From: Niastella soli
Lineage (GTDB): Bacteria > Bacteroidota > Bacteroidia > Chitinophagales > Chitinophagaceae
Length of the DNA: 64,000 nucleotides
Assembly: GCF_017742245.1 (NCBI RefSeq)
Contig: NZ_JAGHKO010000004.1
Coordinates: 496,001-560,000 of the forward strand
Direction of reading: 5' to 3'
The notes under the pieces were generated by a model that was not told the DNA's origin, did no database searches, and was given only the letters and a program-made list of their open reading frames with translations. A program made the translations under genes and the position numbers. Positions 42,297-52,134 of the stretch are shown piece after piece (positions within the stretch are counted from its first letter, which is position 1; every line of letters begins with the position of its first letter).

Positions 42297-43340
42297 ATGA
42301 ACTTGAGTGACGGAGCGTCACCGAATGCCTCGCAAGCGGGACAGGAATCGGTGTATTATGCAATCATTGATCAGGACGGCCGTATACTTTCTATGAACTC
42401 GGCCATGAATCAAGAGTTTGGACCCGGAACCCTAAAGCAATTGGACCATTTTCAATCCCTGCTTTCAGAAACTGACCGGGAAGTGTTCGATACCCTACTG
42501 ACAAACAACGATCCATCCCTGCAAACCCTACCCATTAATCTGTACACCAATTCCGGTTCTAACCGTACCCAGACATTTAAATGGTCATTTTTCCATCTGG
42601 TTTCAGATAAAGAGGCGAATGGATGTATACTTTGCGCGGGTCACATGAGCGAAAAGGCGTTACTGGCTGAAAGCGTTATGCCGCAAAAACAAAACGCAAA
42701 CAGGCCAACAGATCATCAAAACGCCGTCTCCGGTATGCTTATGAAAATGCTGGAGCATGAGCGGTTGGTTATTGGACAGGAACTACATGACAACGTGAAC
42801 CAACTGTTATGTTCTGCCAAACTACACCTGGACCTGGTTCAGGTGTATAAGGCAGACAATCAAAAAGCAAAGGAAGTAACCACGCAACTAATTAAAGAAG
42901 CAATAGAAGAGATCAAGAAGTTATCGCGTGGAATGGTACTACAAAAATTGCAAAAAGATACCCTACTCGAAAGTGTAAAAACTTTCATTGAAGACATAAA
43001 AACAATCCACAGAATAAATATCCTATTTGGTATCCATCACTTTAATGAAAGCATGATCTCCGATTACAAGAAGGTCAATATTTACCGTATCCTGCAGGAA
43101 CAATTCAGAAACATAACAGAGCATAGCAGAGCAAAAACGGTGGTTATGACACTCGAAACCGATGACCGGCATGTAGAGTTGATCATTGACGATGATGGCA
43201 TTGGTTTCGACCCTAACCACCAGGTAGATGGCATTGGGCTCATAAACATCAGAGAGCGTATCCGCAATCTGCATGGCCATTGTGAGATCGTTACATCGCC
43301 AGGTAAAGGCTGCCGCTTACATATTAGCATTCCTATATGA
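42297..43340 (+). CDS. PAS-like sensor histidine kinase (HisKA_3 type)
   Basis: 347 residues, cytosolic. The N-terminal 130 residues are PAS-like (YYAIIDQDGRILSMNSAMNQ). The kinase core has the phosphoacceptor GQELHDNVNQLLCSAKLHLD (about 160-180), the N-box-like ILQEQFRNITEHSRAK, and G boxes IDDDGIGFDPNHQVDGIGLI and GKGCRLHISIP. The N-box has a Gln-Phe-Arg context, less standard than EALNN. It is downstream of the single-domain regulator and upstream of a terminator; together they form a second two-component pair next to the first. Confidence 0.93.
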   Translation: MNLSDGASPNASQAGQESVYYAIIDQDGRILSMNSAMNQEFGPGTLKQLDHFQSLLSETDREVFDTLLTNNDPSLQTLPINLYTNSGSNRTQTFKWSFFHLVSDKEANGCILCAGHMSEKALLAESVMPQKQNANRPTDHQNAVSGMLMKMLEHERLVIGQELHDNVNQLLCSAKLHLDLVQVYKADNQKAKEVTTQLIKEAIEEIKKLSRGMVLQKLQKDTLLESVKTFIEDIKTIHRINILFGIHHFNESMISDYKKVNIYRILQEQFRNITEHSRAKTVVMTLETDDRHVELIIDDDGIGFDPNHQVDGIGLINIRERIRNLHGHCEIVTSPGKGCRLHISIPI

Positions 43341-43426
43341 AAACCATACAAGTACCGACTGTTCTGCAAAAAGCCAGCAACAGCCTGTATGATCAATGCA
43401 CGACTAATTAATTGAGCATTGCACCT

Positions 43427-43457
43427 AAAGCTGCTGATATTTTTTTTCAGCAGCTTT
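43427..43457. terminator. Bidirectional terminator
   Basis: AAAGCTGCTGA (43427-43437) and TCAGCAGCTTT (43447-43457) form a perfect 11-bp stem with a T-rich loop and TGTTTTTA after. It separates the convergent kinase and DUF2652 genes. Confidence 0.88.
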
Positions 43458-43462
43458 TGTTT

Positions 43463-44539
43463 TTAAACATGGGCTTCGTGCGGAAATTCTATCAATAAAT
43501 TTTCGAGGTTTTGCAGCGACCGCTGATAACTGATTTTTAAGTGATTCTTACCAGCCAGCACAGGCAGATATTCCGTAATAAAATTCTTTTTCCGATACAG
43601 GTCAAGCGTAAGCCGGGTGGTAGTATTGGTTATTCTCTCCAGCGTAAAGTAAGTAACGTTGCCCGTCTTTTCTTCCGTTTCGCTGAACCGGATCTTTTCA
43701 GGATGATAATAATAACTACTGCTGTAGATATAGGTTTCGCCGCTTTCTGTTAAAAACCTGCTTCGCATACCTATACGGGGCAGGTGATGATCGATCTCCT
43801 CTACTTTTATCACCCCTTCCTGCCAGCGGCTGCGATTCGAAAAATCGCCAGTGGCATGGAACAACAGAATGATATCTGTTTTGTATTCTTTCGACAGCGA
43901 CAGTATTTTAACTTTATCAGAAAACACAATTGGCTCAAGCGGTTCTGGCGGCAGCTGTTCCTTCAACTCGCTTAATAAAGTATAATGATAGGGAATAACA
44001 CCGGTTTCTGTTTCCTTATTACTGATCTCCCAATGCATCCAATTCGTAATGCCCTCAGGCTGTTTATCAGCAACCAGGTTATTGGTCACCAGCCAATATT
44101 CATGCTGGCGGATATCGTTCTTCAACAACTGATGCGCTACGATCACATCCTTACCGATCAGCTTATTGAAGTTCTGCACCTGGTACCCGGTAAATTCGCC
44201 ATAGTGCGTAATAACTTTTAGCGTCAGTGCAACAGCAGCAGTACAGGCTGCACACTGGCAATATTTCCTGCGATCATACGCAATTAAACAGCGGTGAAAG
44301 GCACAAAACATCTCTTCCACCTGCTTGTATAGCACAGGCAAAGCAGGCGGTTCACCAAACTTATAAAACAAAATGGCGTCCCCTTCAATCTCGGAGATCT
44401 GCAAACCGAGACTATTTGACTTTATAAGCACCTCCAGCAATTCCTGAATAACATAACGGCTATGTTCAATTTCCGTTTCAGAAACAAAACGGGTAAAACC
44501 GCTGATATCAGGAATAAAGAGAAGTCCCCTGTTATCCAT
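43463..44539 (-). CDS. DUF2652 protein (cyclase-like N-terminus, START-like C-terminus)
   Basis: 358 residues. The N-terminus GLLFIPDISGFTRFVSETEI resembles a class III nucleotide cyclase fold start with the first metal Asp, then EIEGDAILFYKFGE as the second Asp motif. The rest of the catalytic set (substrate Lys/Asp, transition-state Asn/Arg) is not evident, so activity is doubtful. Residues about 205-350 look like an SRPBCC/START-like lipid-binding domain (VKILSLSKEYKTDIILLFHA). Cys-rich segment KYCQCAACTAAV in the middle. Common in Bacteroidota, function not known. Cytosolic. Confidence 0.82.
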   Translation of the reverse strand: MDNRGLLFIPDISGFTRFVSETEIEHSRYVIQELLEVLIKSNSLGLQISEIEGDAILFYKFGEPPALPVLYKQVEEMFCAFHRCLIAYDRRKYCQCAACTAAVALTLKVITHYGEFTGYQVQNFNKLIGKDVIVAHQLLKNDIRQHEYWLVTNNLVADKQPEGITNWMHWEISNKETETGVIPYHYTLLSELKEQLPPEPLEPIVFSDKVKILSLSKEYKTDIILLFHATGDFSNRSRWQEGVIKVEEIDHHLPRIGMRSRFLTESGETYIYSSSYYYHPEKIRFSETEEKTGNVTYFTLERITNTTTRLTLDLYRKKNFITEYLPVLAGKNHLKISYQRSLQNLENLLIEFPHEAHV

Positions 44540-44584
44540 TTTTTTCTTTTAAGTTACTACTATTTAGGCAGATATGAGCAAAGA

Positions 44585-44707
44585 GTTAAGAGGTAGGAGG
44601 TAGGAAGTAGGATGTAAGAAATAAGAAGTAAGAATAAGAAGCAGGAAGTAAGAAAAAGAGGTAAAAAACAGGAAGCTTTATACTTCCTACTTCTTACCTC
44701 CTACTTC
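44585..44707. repeat. GTAGGAR-type heptanucleotide array with inverted arm
   Basis: From 44585: GTTAAGA, GGTAGGA, GGTAGGA, AGTAGGA, TGTAAGA, AATAAGA, AGTAAGA and further near-7-bp units to about 44675 (two units lost a base). At 44681-44707 the reverse strand reads GAAGTAG GAGGTAA GAAGTAG GAAGTA, the same array inverted. The arms can pair over a short loop near 44676. It lies between DUF2652 and the YiaA/B gene, with no coding sequence. Confidence 0.85.
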
Positions 44708-44741
44708 GATGTCTTAAGAAACGGGATTAAACTATTTAATT

Positions 44742-45152
44742 CTAATTCTCTTTAATCTCCTTCTTTTCAGCTGCCTTGGCGTCGCGGGTGTTCTTTTGCA
44801 CCGCAATGGCGCCAAATAAAGCCAGTAAAAATGCAAATGCATAATACCCTTTCTCACTGGGTAAAATGGTAGCATTAAACAAACCAACTGCTAATAATAC
44901 CACAGCCAGGATAGTGCAGAACCAGCTTAAACCATAATAGATGTCTGTAACAGGAACACCTTCCAGTTTATCACGAACGCTTTTCTGAAGAGAAATAACA
45001 GCAAAAAGACCGAACATTAAAACCGTAAAATAATATCCTTTTTCATTCAGTACCATTTCAGCACGCCACAGGCCGATTAAAAATCCAAGCATACCTGCGC
45101 CCAGGGCGATCCACGAGGCCGCAATAAAGGCGTTTGAGGGTTTTTGGTTCAT
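44742..45152 (-). CDS. YiaA/YiaB-family membrane protein
   Basis: 136 residues with four hydrophobic helices in two YiaAB pairs: [20 protein letters not shown] and [20 protein letters not shown], then [20 protein letters not shown] and [20 protein letters not shown]. The repeated EKGYYF/EKGYYA and [20 protein letters not shown] show the internal duplication. Inner-membrane protein of unknown role, with a charged cytosolic tail. Confidence 0.93.
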   Translation of the reverse strand: MNQKPSNAFIAASWIALGAGMLGFLIGLWRAEMVLNEKGYYFTVLMFGLFAVISLQKSVRDKLEGVPVTDIYYGLSWFCTILAVVLLAVGLFNATILPSEKGYYAFAFLLALFGAIAVQKNTRDAKAAEKKEIKEN

Positions 45153-45402
45153 GGGTTGTTTTTTAAGGTTAATTCAATAACCGGAAAAGTAAAAATAGCA
45201 AAATAAAGATATAATCAAAACCCATAAAATAATCACAAAAAAGCCCCCTCGTGGCAAAATACTAACATACATGAATGCATAACGGGTTATACCACATAAT
45301 ATTTCTATCTTTAGATAACACGTTTATCGTTTCTCCACCCATTGATAACATACCATCCGCACGCCTCCATTATTCATTCGGCCATTCAAATCGCTTGCTA
45401 TC

Positions 45403-47058
45403 ATGAAAAAAATCAAACCAGTTATAACGGTGCAGCTCATAGTCATTATTTCCCTGTTTGCCTGCAGGGAAAAACTACAGCCTACGCTTGCCAAAGAGAT
45501 CAACGCTATTAATCTTAAAACAGGCAATGTAGTGCTGTGCGGCCCCGATGATAAAGGCGTGGGTAAAGTTTCATTTATTATTACCGGTGAGGATAGCATT
45601 GTAAAACAATTCAATTTTGCCGTGGCCTTGTTGCATTCCTTTGAATACGATGAAGCTGAAAAAGCATTTGCGCAGATCATTCACCACGATCCGCATTGCG
45701 CCATGGCTTACTGGGGTGTGGCCATGTGTAATTACCATCCATTATGGACACCGCCTGAAACACCAGAACTAACAAAAGGCGCAAAGGCACTGCAAATAGC
45801 CCGTTCCATAGAACCTAAATCAAGCCGGGAGGCTGATTACATTAATGCATTAACTGTGTATTATAACAACTGGGAAAAACTCGATCACCGCACCCGTTGC
45901 AACCAGTATGAAGCCGCCATGCAAAAGCTCAATGAGAAATATCCCAACGACAAAGAGGCCGCCATCTTTTATGCATTGGCGCTGGACGCGGCAGCAGATC
46001 CCGCAGATAAAACATATGCCAAACAAAAAAAGGCCGGACAAATACTCAGCAGCATTTATCCCAGTGTACCCTTTCATCCAGGCGTTATCCATTACCTCAT
46101 TCATACCTACGATTATCCTGAACTGGCACAATTGGCGTTACCGGCCGCTCAGAAATATGCATCCATAGCACCCGCATCGGCCCATGCCCAGCATATGCCG
46201 TCGCATATTTTTACCAGGTTGGGCATGTGGGACGAATCCATTCAATCGAACCTGGCCTCCATAGCATCAGCTAAATGCTATGCAGAAAATGCAGGCATAA
46301 AAGGACATTGGGATGAAGAATTACATGGCATGGACTATCTGGTATATGCTTATTTACAAAAGAAGGAATTAAAGAAGGCCAAAGAACAATGGGATTACCT
46401 GAATACCTTTAGTGAAGTATCGCCGCCCAATTTAAAAGGCGCTTATACATTTGCAGCTATCCCCGTCCGGTATGTGCTGGAAAACAGACTATGGAAAGAA
46501 GCCACGCAACTAACTACCACACCGGCTGGTTTCCCTATGCAACAGTTTCCCTGGCAACTCGGCATTATACATTTTGCCAGACTGCTGGGCTTTGTGCACC
46601 TCAATCAGCCGGACAGCGCCAACAATGAACTGGCCATCCTAAACCAGTTGCGCAACAATTTACTGGCAAAAAAAGAGACCTATAAAGCCAACCAGGTCGA
46701 CATACAGATAAAGGCATCAGAAGGCTGGATAGCCTGGAAAGCAGGCAACCCCGCCCTGGCAGTGGAAAAAATGGAGCAGGCTGCCGACATGGAAGACAAA
46801 ACAGAAAAACACCCTGTTACACCCGGTGAAGTATTACCAGCACGGGAACTGCTGGCTGATCTGTACCAGGAACTAAAACAACCCGAAAAAGCGCTGGAGG
46901 CCTATCAATCAGATCTGACAACACATCCCAACCGGTACAATGGCTTACATGGTGCCGCCCTGGCGGCAACACAATGCGGCAAGAAAGAACTGGCAGATTA
47001 TTATACCCAGCAATTAAAGGTTATTACGGCGCCCAAAGCAGCTTTGGCAAAAAAATGA
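45403..47058 (+). CDS. TPR-repeat lipoprotein
   Basis: 551 residues. MKKIKPVITVQLIVIISLFACRE has a lipobox with Cys at 21. TPR-like helices follow: FNFAVALLHSFEYDEAEKAF, AMAYWGVAMCNYHPLWTPPE, READYINALTVYYNNWEKLD, EAAIFYALALDAAADPADKT, and near the end EVLPARELLADLYQELKQPE and ALEAYQSDLTTHPNRYNGLH. HAQHMPSHIFTRLGMWDESI is a conserved block in the family (His-rich). Probably a periplasm-facing scaffold. No enzymatic assignment can be made. Confidence 0.85.
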   Translation: MKKIKPVITVQLIVIISLFACREKLQPTLAKEINAINLKTGNVVLCGPDDKGVGKVSFIITGEDSIVKQFNFAVALLHSFEYDEAEKAFAQIIHHDPHCAMAYWGVAMCNYHPLWTPPETPELTKGAKALQIARSIEPKSSREADYINALTVYYNNWEKLDHRTRCNQYEAAMQKLNEKYPNDKEAAIFYALALDAAADPADKTYAKQKKAGQILSSIYPSVPFHPGVIHYLIHTYDYPELAQLALPAAQKYASIAPASAHAQHMPSHIFTRLGMWDESIQSNLASIASAKCYAENAGIKGHWDEELHGMDYLVYAYLQKKELKKAKEQWDYLNTFSEVSPPNLKGAYTFAAIPVRYVLENRLWKEATQLTTTPAGFPMQQFPWQLGIIHFARLLGFVHLNQPDSANNELAILNQLRNNLLAKKETYKANQVDIQIKASEGWIAWKAGNPALAVEKMEQAADMEDKTEKHPVTPGEVLPARELLADLYQELKQPEKALEAYQSDLTTHPNRYNGLHGAALAATQCGKKELADYYTQQLKVITAPKAALAKK

Positions 47059-47110
47059 ATGAAAGGTATTGGTTACCCTGAAAATTACGCTTATAGGTAA
47101 TGTGCAGTCA

Positions 47111-48508
47111 TTAGCTGTTATCAATGACTATGATCTCCTGTTTCAGGGCGGCAAAGTCTTCGTCTTCTATCACCTTGCTTAAGCTGTAGGTAGTATACAG
47201 CTCGCTAAATACGGCTTTACATTCCTGAAGTATGGCCAGGCATCTCTCGGGATCGCCCAATTTCAGGGCAACCTTCGCCCGTCCTAAATAAGGGTGGTCA
47301 TAGTACTTTAGCCCAAGCCCCTGGGCAATCAGAAATCTCTCTTCCGCTTCCTGTAATATCGCAGGCGATTGAAAATCATGGGCGAGCCGTGCATATTCAA
47401 TAAGAAATTCGCCCCAGTATAAATTAGCGGTGAAGTCTTTTTCAGGTTCATACAATTTTGAGAAGATATACCGTCCTTTTTCGAACAGTGCAATTACAGC
47501 AACCTTGTTATGCCCGGCATACAAAACAGCCATTGCCTTTAACGCATTGGTAGCATATACGGGATAGGTCCAGGCAGCCGGATTAATATCCTGCGCTTTG
47601 GTAAAATATTCCACCGCAACGTTATAATACGTCAACGCTTCTGCGATGCTTTCCTGTTCACTCAGTTTATCAGCTGTTTTAGAAAAAGCAGTCCCCAGTT
47701 TGTTCAGGGTTTCAGGGTTAGCCGTTTCAAAATTTGTCAAAGGCGTTAATAATTGCGCCGATTGCCTGGCAAGTTCCTGCGCATAAGCTGGAGGGATACC
47801 CTCGTAATTTTCAACAATCCTTTTCAACTCATTCACCCATTCCAGGTAAATAAGCGGATCATTTTCTGCCCTTTCACGCAATACCGTGTTTACTTTCTCT
47901 AAAAACACCCCATGCCAGTATCGGTTTCGGGGAAAAGACAGTTGTAAGATGTCAAAGCATTTATAGATAAGATTCAGTTGATTCGAACTGCTGTAGTTTG
48001 ATAAACCCTGTTCAAAATACCCCAGTACCACTACAAATTCGTCATCACTATATACATTTCTGAACTTTATTTTATCCAGTAAGATGCTTACCAGTTGATT
48101 GTTCAACCCGCAGGAATCAGGTTGCGCATTTAATGCTTCCCCTATTTCCTGCGCAGCCTTTTCTATATAACTTAATTGTTCATCCGGGTTGGTTTTAAGT
48201 CCGGCCATGGCCTGGTAACAGAAAGCTCGTTGTTCATTATAGATCCGCGAAGGATCAACCCGCTCAGCATCCGCCAGCAGTTCCAGCAGGTAGGAGAAAA
48301 AAGGATCCGGCCCTTCATTCGTTTCCACTTTACCACAGTCAAAGTCATAAAACCAGATAGCGTAAATATCAAGGAATGCTTCCCCCAGTTCGGTTTTATA
48401 TTGCTGCCGGTCATCAACAGACAGGCTTTGTATCAATTCATGCAATCTGCCGTCATCCCGGGCGTAGGTTATTTCCTGTAACTGTTCCTCCAATGCTGCT
48501 TTATCCAT
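47111..48508 (-). CDS. TPR-like helical protein of unknown function
   Basis: 465 residues, cytosolic by absence of a signal peptide. Helical repeats with TPR character are visible near 95-190 (IYNEQRAFCYQAMAGLKTNP, YIEKAAQEIGEALNAQPDSC) and 265-430 (ESIAEALTYYNVAVEYFTKA, AVIALFEKGRYIFSKLYEPE, HPYLGRAKVALKLGDPERCL). I do not recognise a named family. The genes either side are on the opposite strand, so it is monocistronic. Confidence 0.75.
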   Translation of the reverse strand: MDKAALEEQLQEITYARDDGRLHELIQSLSVDDRQQYKTELGEAFLDIYAIWFYDFDCGKVETNEGPDPFFSYLLELLADAERVDPSRIYNEQRAFCYQAMAGLKTNPDEQLSYIEKAAQEIGEALNAQPDSCGLNNQLVSILLDKIKFRNVYSDDEFVVVLGYFEQGLSNYSSSNQLNLIYKCFDILQLSFPRNRYWHGVFLEKVNTVLRERAENDPLIYLEWVNELKRIVENYEGIPPAYAQELARQSAQLLTPLTNFETANPETLNKLGTAFSKTADKLSEQESIAEALTYYNVAVEYFTKAQDINPAAWTYPVYATNALKAMAVLYAGHNKVAVIALFEKGRYIFSKLYEPEKDFTANLYWGEFLIEYARLAHDFQSPAILQEAEERFLIAQGLGLKYYDHPYLGRAKVALKLGDPERCLAILQECKAVFSELYTTYSLSKVIEDEDFAALKQEIIVIDNS

Positions 48509-48697
48509 AAGGTACTTTATGTATGTAAATGTAGCCTTACGCAGTCAGAAACGCCTGCATGTTACTACATTTCCGCTTACATATAAAGTATCATAATTAA
48601 CAATTATCTAATTATAAATAATTTAATCATCCCAGCACCGGTTCTTTTGGTTTGTATCAGACAAAATTGTAACTATGTGCATACATAACAATTTACG

Positions 48698-49957
48698 ATG
48701 CGTTGCAGAACGATTGCCTTTATTTTTTGCCTGCTGCCTGCTGTTCCTTATTGTCAACAAACCAATTTCCTGGCCATGGCCGATTCGGTGAAAACCATGG
48801 CAGAACAATTGATAAAAAAAGGCTTTAATGCCGGCGATGGATACGGCGAGGTTTGGATCAGGGACTTTAACACCTTTATGGATGTAGCCTGCAAAGTGAA
48901 TGACAAAACCCAGATCAGGAAAAGCCTGCTCACCTTTATTCTTTTTCAACAACCAGATGGCGCCATTCTGGATGGTTATATTCCCAAACCCAAAAGCACG
49001 AATATTCCCTATAACTATTACTTTACGCCCCTGGCGCCTGAATACGCCGGTCATAAGAACACCGTGGAAACCGACCAGGAAACATCCCTGATACAGGCGA
49101 TTGCCAGGTACATCCGCAATACTGGCGACAAGGCTATTCTTACAGACACCATTGCCGCCCTGCCGGTTCAACAACACCTGGAGCAGGCCTTGCAGTTTTT
49201 AATGACCCGCCGCTACAATGCCACCTACGGACTACTCTGGGGCGCCACCACAGCCGATTGGGGCGATGTACAACCCGAACATGACTGGGGTGTTGAAATG
49301 AATGCCGACACGCATCAGGCGATCGATATTTACGATAATGCCATGTTTGTGATCGCCCTCAACGATTACCTGGAAATGGCCGGATTATCTCGGACCAAAC
49401 GCCAGTACTGGACAAAAACCCGGGACAATTTCAAAAAGAATATCCGCACCCATTTATGGGATGCAGCCAAACAAAAATTCAAACCCCATATTTACCTCAA
49501 CAGCTCCCCCTTTCCTCCATCGTTTAATGAATCGGAGGTATATTACCACGGCGGCACTACAGTTGCCATTGAGGCGGGTCTGTTAAGTAAAAGCGAAGTG
49601 GAACAGGCATATCGGAAAATGCAGGAGAACGTACAACGGGCGCATGCCGCTACCATCGGGCTTACCCTGTACCCTGTTTACCCCGCCGGCTCCTTTAAAA
49701 ATACCGGCATGGGGCCCTATTCCTACCAAAACGGCGGCGACTGGACCTGGTTTGGTGGCAGAATGGTAACCCAATTAGTGAGGTACAATTTAATGAAGGA
49801 AGCCCGCGAAGCCCTTACGCCCATGCTGGAGCGTGTATTGACAAACAAAGGTTTTTACGAATGGTACACCCCGGCCAATGAACCCAAGGGATCCACTGGC
49901 TTTAAAGGAGAAGCCGGTGTTTTATGGACCGCAATAGAACAATTGACAGAAAAATAG
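48698..49957 (+). CDS. Exported six-hairpin glycosidase-like protein
   Basis: 419 residues with signal peptide MRCRTIAFIFCLLPAVPYCQ. The rest looks like an (alpha/alpha)6 barrel: YGEVWIRDFNTFMDVACKVN with a likely acidic site Asp, NTVETDQETSLIQAIARYIR, GLLWGATTADWGDVQPEHDW and GGDWTWFGGRMVTQLVRYNL. This resembles glycogen-debranching/GH-like periplasmic enzymes, but I cannot choose a GH number. It probably cleaves a polysaccharide in the envelope. It is followed by a small DUF5713 gene. Confidence 0.8.
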   Translation: MRCRTIAFIFCLLPAVPYCQQTNFLAMADSVKTMAEQLIKKGFNAGDGYGEVWIRDFNTFMDVACKVNDKTQIRKSLLTFILFQQPDGAILDGYIPKPKSTNIPYNYYFTPLAPEYAGHKNTVETDQETSLIQAIARYIRNTGDKAILTDTIAALPVQQHLEQALQFLMTRRYNATYGLLWGATTADWGDVQPEHDWGVEMNADTHQAIDIYDNAMFVIALNDYLEMAGLSRTKRQYWTKTRDNFKKNIRTHLWDAAKQKFKPHIYLNSSPFPPSFNESEVYYHGGTTVAIEAGLLSKSEVEQAYRKMQENVQRAHAATIGLTLYPVYPAGSFKNTGMGPYSYQNGGDWTWFGGRMVTQLVRYNLMKEAREALTPMLERVLTNKGFYEWYTPANEPKGSTGFKGEAGVLWTAIEQLTEK

Positions 49958-50019
49958 AAGTTGGAAAATAAAAACCAGGACGTGTCGTTATAAGCCCCCT
50001 AATTGCCCTACACAAGACA

Positions 50020-50373
50020 ATGAAAAAACAATCGGAGCTCAAAAATGAGGACATTTGGAGCTACTCATTCCTGGAAGATATGTATGTCGACGACTTTTAT
50101 CCTAACCACCTGGTAGATAAATGCAGGGATATCCTGATTGAATTATGCTTTGATATTGAGCGCACCCACCCCAAAGACCTGGACGAATTGTATGCATTAA
50201 CCCATGCTGCTACCGACAAATTCAATCATATGCATGATGAATTTTACGAAAACAACAGTGAAATTGAAACCACTGCCCGGGATTGCATCAGCATTGACTT
50301 TACCTTTATAGCCACCTCTTACGGGTTTGCAGACGCCGACAGTGAAGAGCTGATTGCTACCAGGGACTGGTAA
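50020..50373 (+). CDS. DUF5713 protein
   Basis: 117 residues. The segments FLEDMYVDDFYPNHLVDKCR, LYALTHAATDKFNHMHDEFY and ETTARDCISIDFTFIATSYG are typical of DUF5713, an acidic cytosolic family with no known function. It ends 17 bp before the convergent lipoprotein gene. Confidence 0.88.
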   Translation: MKKQSELKNEDIWSYSFLEDMYVDDFYPNHLVDKCRDILIELCFDIERTHPKDLDELYALTHAATDKFNHMHDEFYENNSEIETTARDCISIDFTFIATSYGFADADSEELIATRDW

Positions 50374-50390
50374 GTGAAGGCCGCACATAA

Positions 50391-51086
50391 TTATAAATTA
50401 ACGGCCATTACTTTCCTTATAGTTGGATCAACCACAATGTCTATTATGTGATTTTTTTCCTTCCTGGGCAAAGCAACGAAAAAGTAAAAAGATCGCCGGC
50501 CGTTATAGTCGCCAACCCGAAATCCCTGAAAATTGGGGTCATGGGCCTTTCCATATACAGAATCGGTTTTTGCCAGCGCTGTAAGTAGATAATCGATGGG
50601 TTTCCTCCTGAGCTTTTCCGGATCTGAATAATATTGTAACGAATCTTTGTTCAGGTGTTGAATGCCAAATATATAACCATTAATCGTTGGTATACACTCC
50701 CTAACCTGTTTGAGTTCTGATGATTCATATCGAACAGAACTTTTACCCAAGCTTTTACTGTCGATGACGACATCTACATATCTATAATCCGACAGGTTAG
50801 TAACTTTTGAATTTATAAGCGCCAACGCAGGAATAGACTTTAAATAGTTCATTTGCCTTTCTATATGCTGGCTGTCGATTGAAGGTTCTGTAATCAGGAT
50901 CTCCATCTTTTTGAAAGTACCTGATCCGGCCCCTGTTACAATTCCTTTAGTCAATTTAACTTTTGTCCCATTTAACAGAGAAGAAAGATCGGTGACAAAC
51001 TGCAATTCCTCTGAGAATACAGTTGACATACAAGATGCAAATAACGCGCAGAGACTAATAAAGAGCAGAGGTTTGGCAGGGTTCAT
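50391..51086 (-). CDS. Lipoprotein of unknown function
   Basis: 231 residues from ATG 51086 (a TTG two codons up is possible). MNPAKPLLFISLCALFASCM is a lipoprotein signal with lipobox ending at Cys 19. Mature part: beta-rich with ILITEPSIDSQHIERQMNYL, YRYVDVVIDSKSLGKSSVRY and IIDIVVDPTIRKVMAVNL. No family recognised. Two flanking genes are convergent or divergent, so it has its own promoter. Confidence 0.7.
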   Translation of the reverse strand: MNPAKPLLFISLCALFASCMSTVFSEELQFVTDLSSLLNGTKVKLTKGIVTGAGSGTFKKMEILITEPSIDSQHIERQMNYLKSIPALALINSKVTNLSDYRYVDVVIDSKSLGKSSVRYESSELKQVRECIPTINGYIFGIQHLNKDSLQYYSDPEKLRRKPIDYLLTALAKTDSVYGKAHDPNFQGFRVGDYNGRRSFYFFVALPRKEKNHIIDIVVDPTIRKVMAVNL

Positions 51087-51195
51087 AGTCAAAGATATCA
51101 GAAAAAACGTATTGCCGCCTGCTTTATTACTACCAACTACATATTAATTAGCGGATGCATATATAGAATATACATCCGCCAAATACAAATTCTTT

Positions 51196-52041
51196 TTATC
51201 CTCCCAACTGTTCAAACTCTTCGTCGGTAAGCTCAATAGAAGCCGCTTTCATATTTTCGGTTAAATGCGTTAGTGAGGAAGTCCCAGGAATAAGCAGAAT
51301 ATTTGACGAGCGTTTCAACAACCACGCAAGCGCTATCTGCGCCACGGTCGCCTTATGTTTTGCAGCAATGCTGCTGATCATCTCCGCAAGCGCATCCGGT
51401 CCGGAAGCCAATGGGTACCACGGAATAAAAGCCATGCCTTTTTCATAGGTATAATCAATCAACTCCTCCCACCTGCGTTCACCCAGGTTATACAAGTTTT
51501 GAACAGATACAATGGGAAGTATTTTCTCAACCTCTTCAACCTGCTCAATAGACACTTCCGATAATCCGACATACCTGATCTTACCCGCCTGCACCGCTTC
51601 CACTACGGGGGCCAATGTTTTTTCAACCGGCACCTGGGGATCTATCCGGTGTAATTGCCAAAGATCGATGGTATCTACTTTTAGTCTTTTGAGGCTTCCT
51701 TCAATGTTCTCTTTAATAAACGCAGGATCACCATTGGGGATCCATCCACCTGGCCCAGTGCGTCCAAAACCGCCTTTGGTTGCGATCACCAATCCTTTTT
51801 TATAAGGATGCAGGGCATCGGCAATAAGCGTTTCATTGAATTTAGGCCCATATGCTTCCGCCGTATCTATAAAATTAACCCCGGCGGCAACAGCAGCCTT
51901 TAGCACTTCTATAGCGTTATCACGGTCATTCACTTCGCCCCATACACCTGGGCCAGTTAATTGCATGGCGCCGTACCCGAGCCTGTTTATTTCGACTTCC
52001 CCACCTAATTTATAGGTAGCGTGTGTGTTTGTAGTGGTCAT
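51196..52041 (-). CDS. Aldo/keto reductase
   Basis: 281 residues. The AKR tetrad is visible: Asp and Tyr in NFIDTAEAYGPKFNETLIAD, Lys in VIATKGGFGRTGPGGW, His in LWQLHRIDPQVPVEKTLAPV. The C-terminal cofactor part NILLIPGTSSLTHLTENMKA is typical of the YdbC/oxidoreductase branch. It is shorter than the island AKR (334) and of another subgroup. It is divergent from an SDR gene at 52135, with a compact shared spacer, so the two may be co-regulated. Confidence 0.92.
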   Translation of the reverse strand: MTTTNTHATYKLGGEVEINRLGYGAMQLTGPGVWGEVNDRDNAIEVLKAAVAAGVNFIDTAEAYGPKFNETLIADALHPYKKGLVIATKGGFGRTGPGGWIPNGDPAFIKENIEGSLKRLKVDTIDLWQLHRIDPQVPVEKTLAPVVEAVQAGKIRYVGLSEVSIEQVEEVEKILPIVSVQNLYNLGERRWEELIDYTYEKGMAFIPWYPLASGPDALAEMISSIAAKHKATVAQIALAWLLKRSSNILLIPGTSSLTHLTENMKAASIELTDEEFEQLGG

Positions 52042-52134
52042 AACGGGAGTAACAACAAAAAGTTATTTAAGTTTAAAGACCGCTTTAAACAATTTGCCTT
52101 GCCGCCTGTTTCTAATCCTCCTAAAAATCATTCA

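Noticed and set aside
43463-44539. Active adenylate cyclase
   Set aside because: Only the first metal-site motifs are visible; transition-state and base-binding residues cannot be placed.
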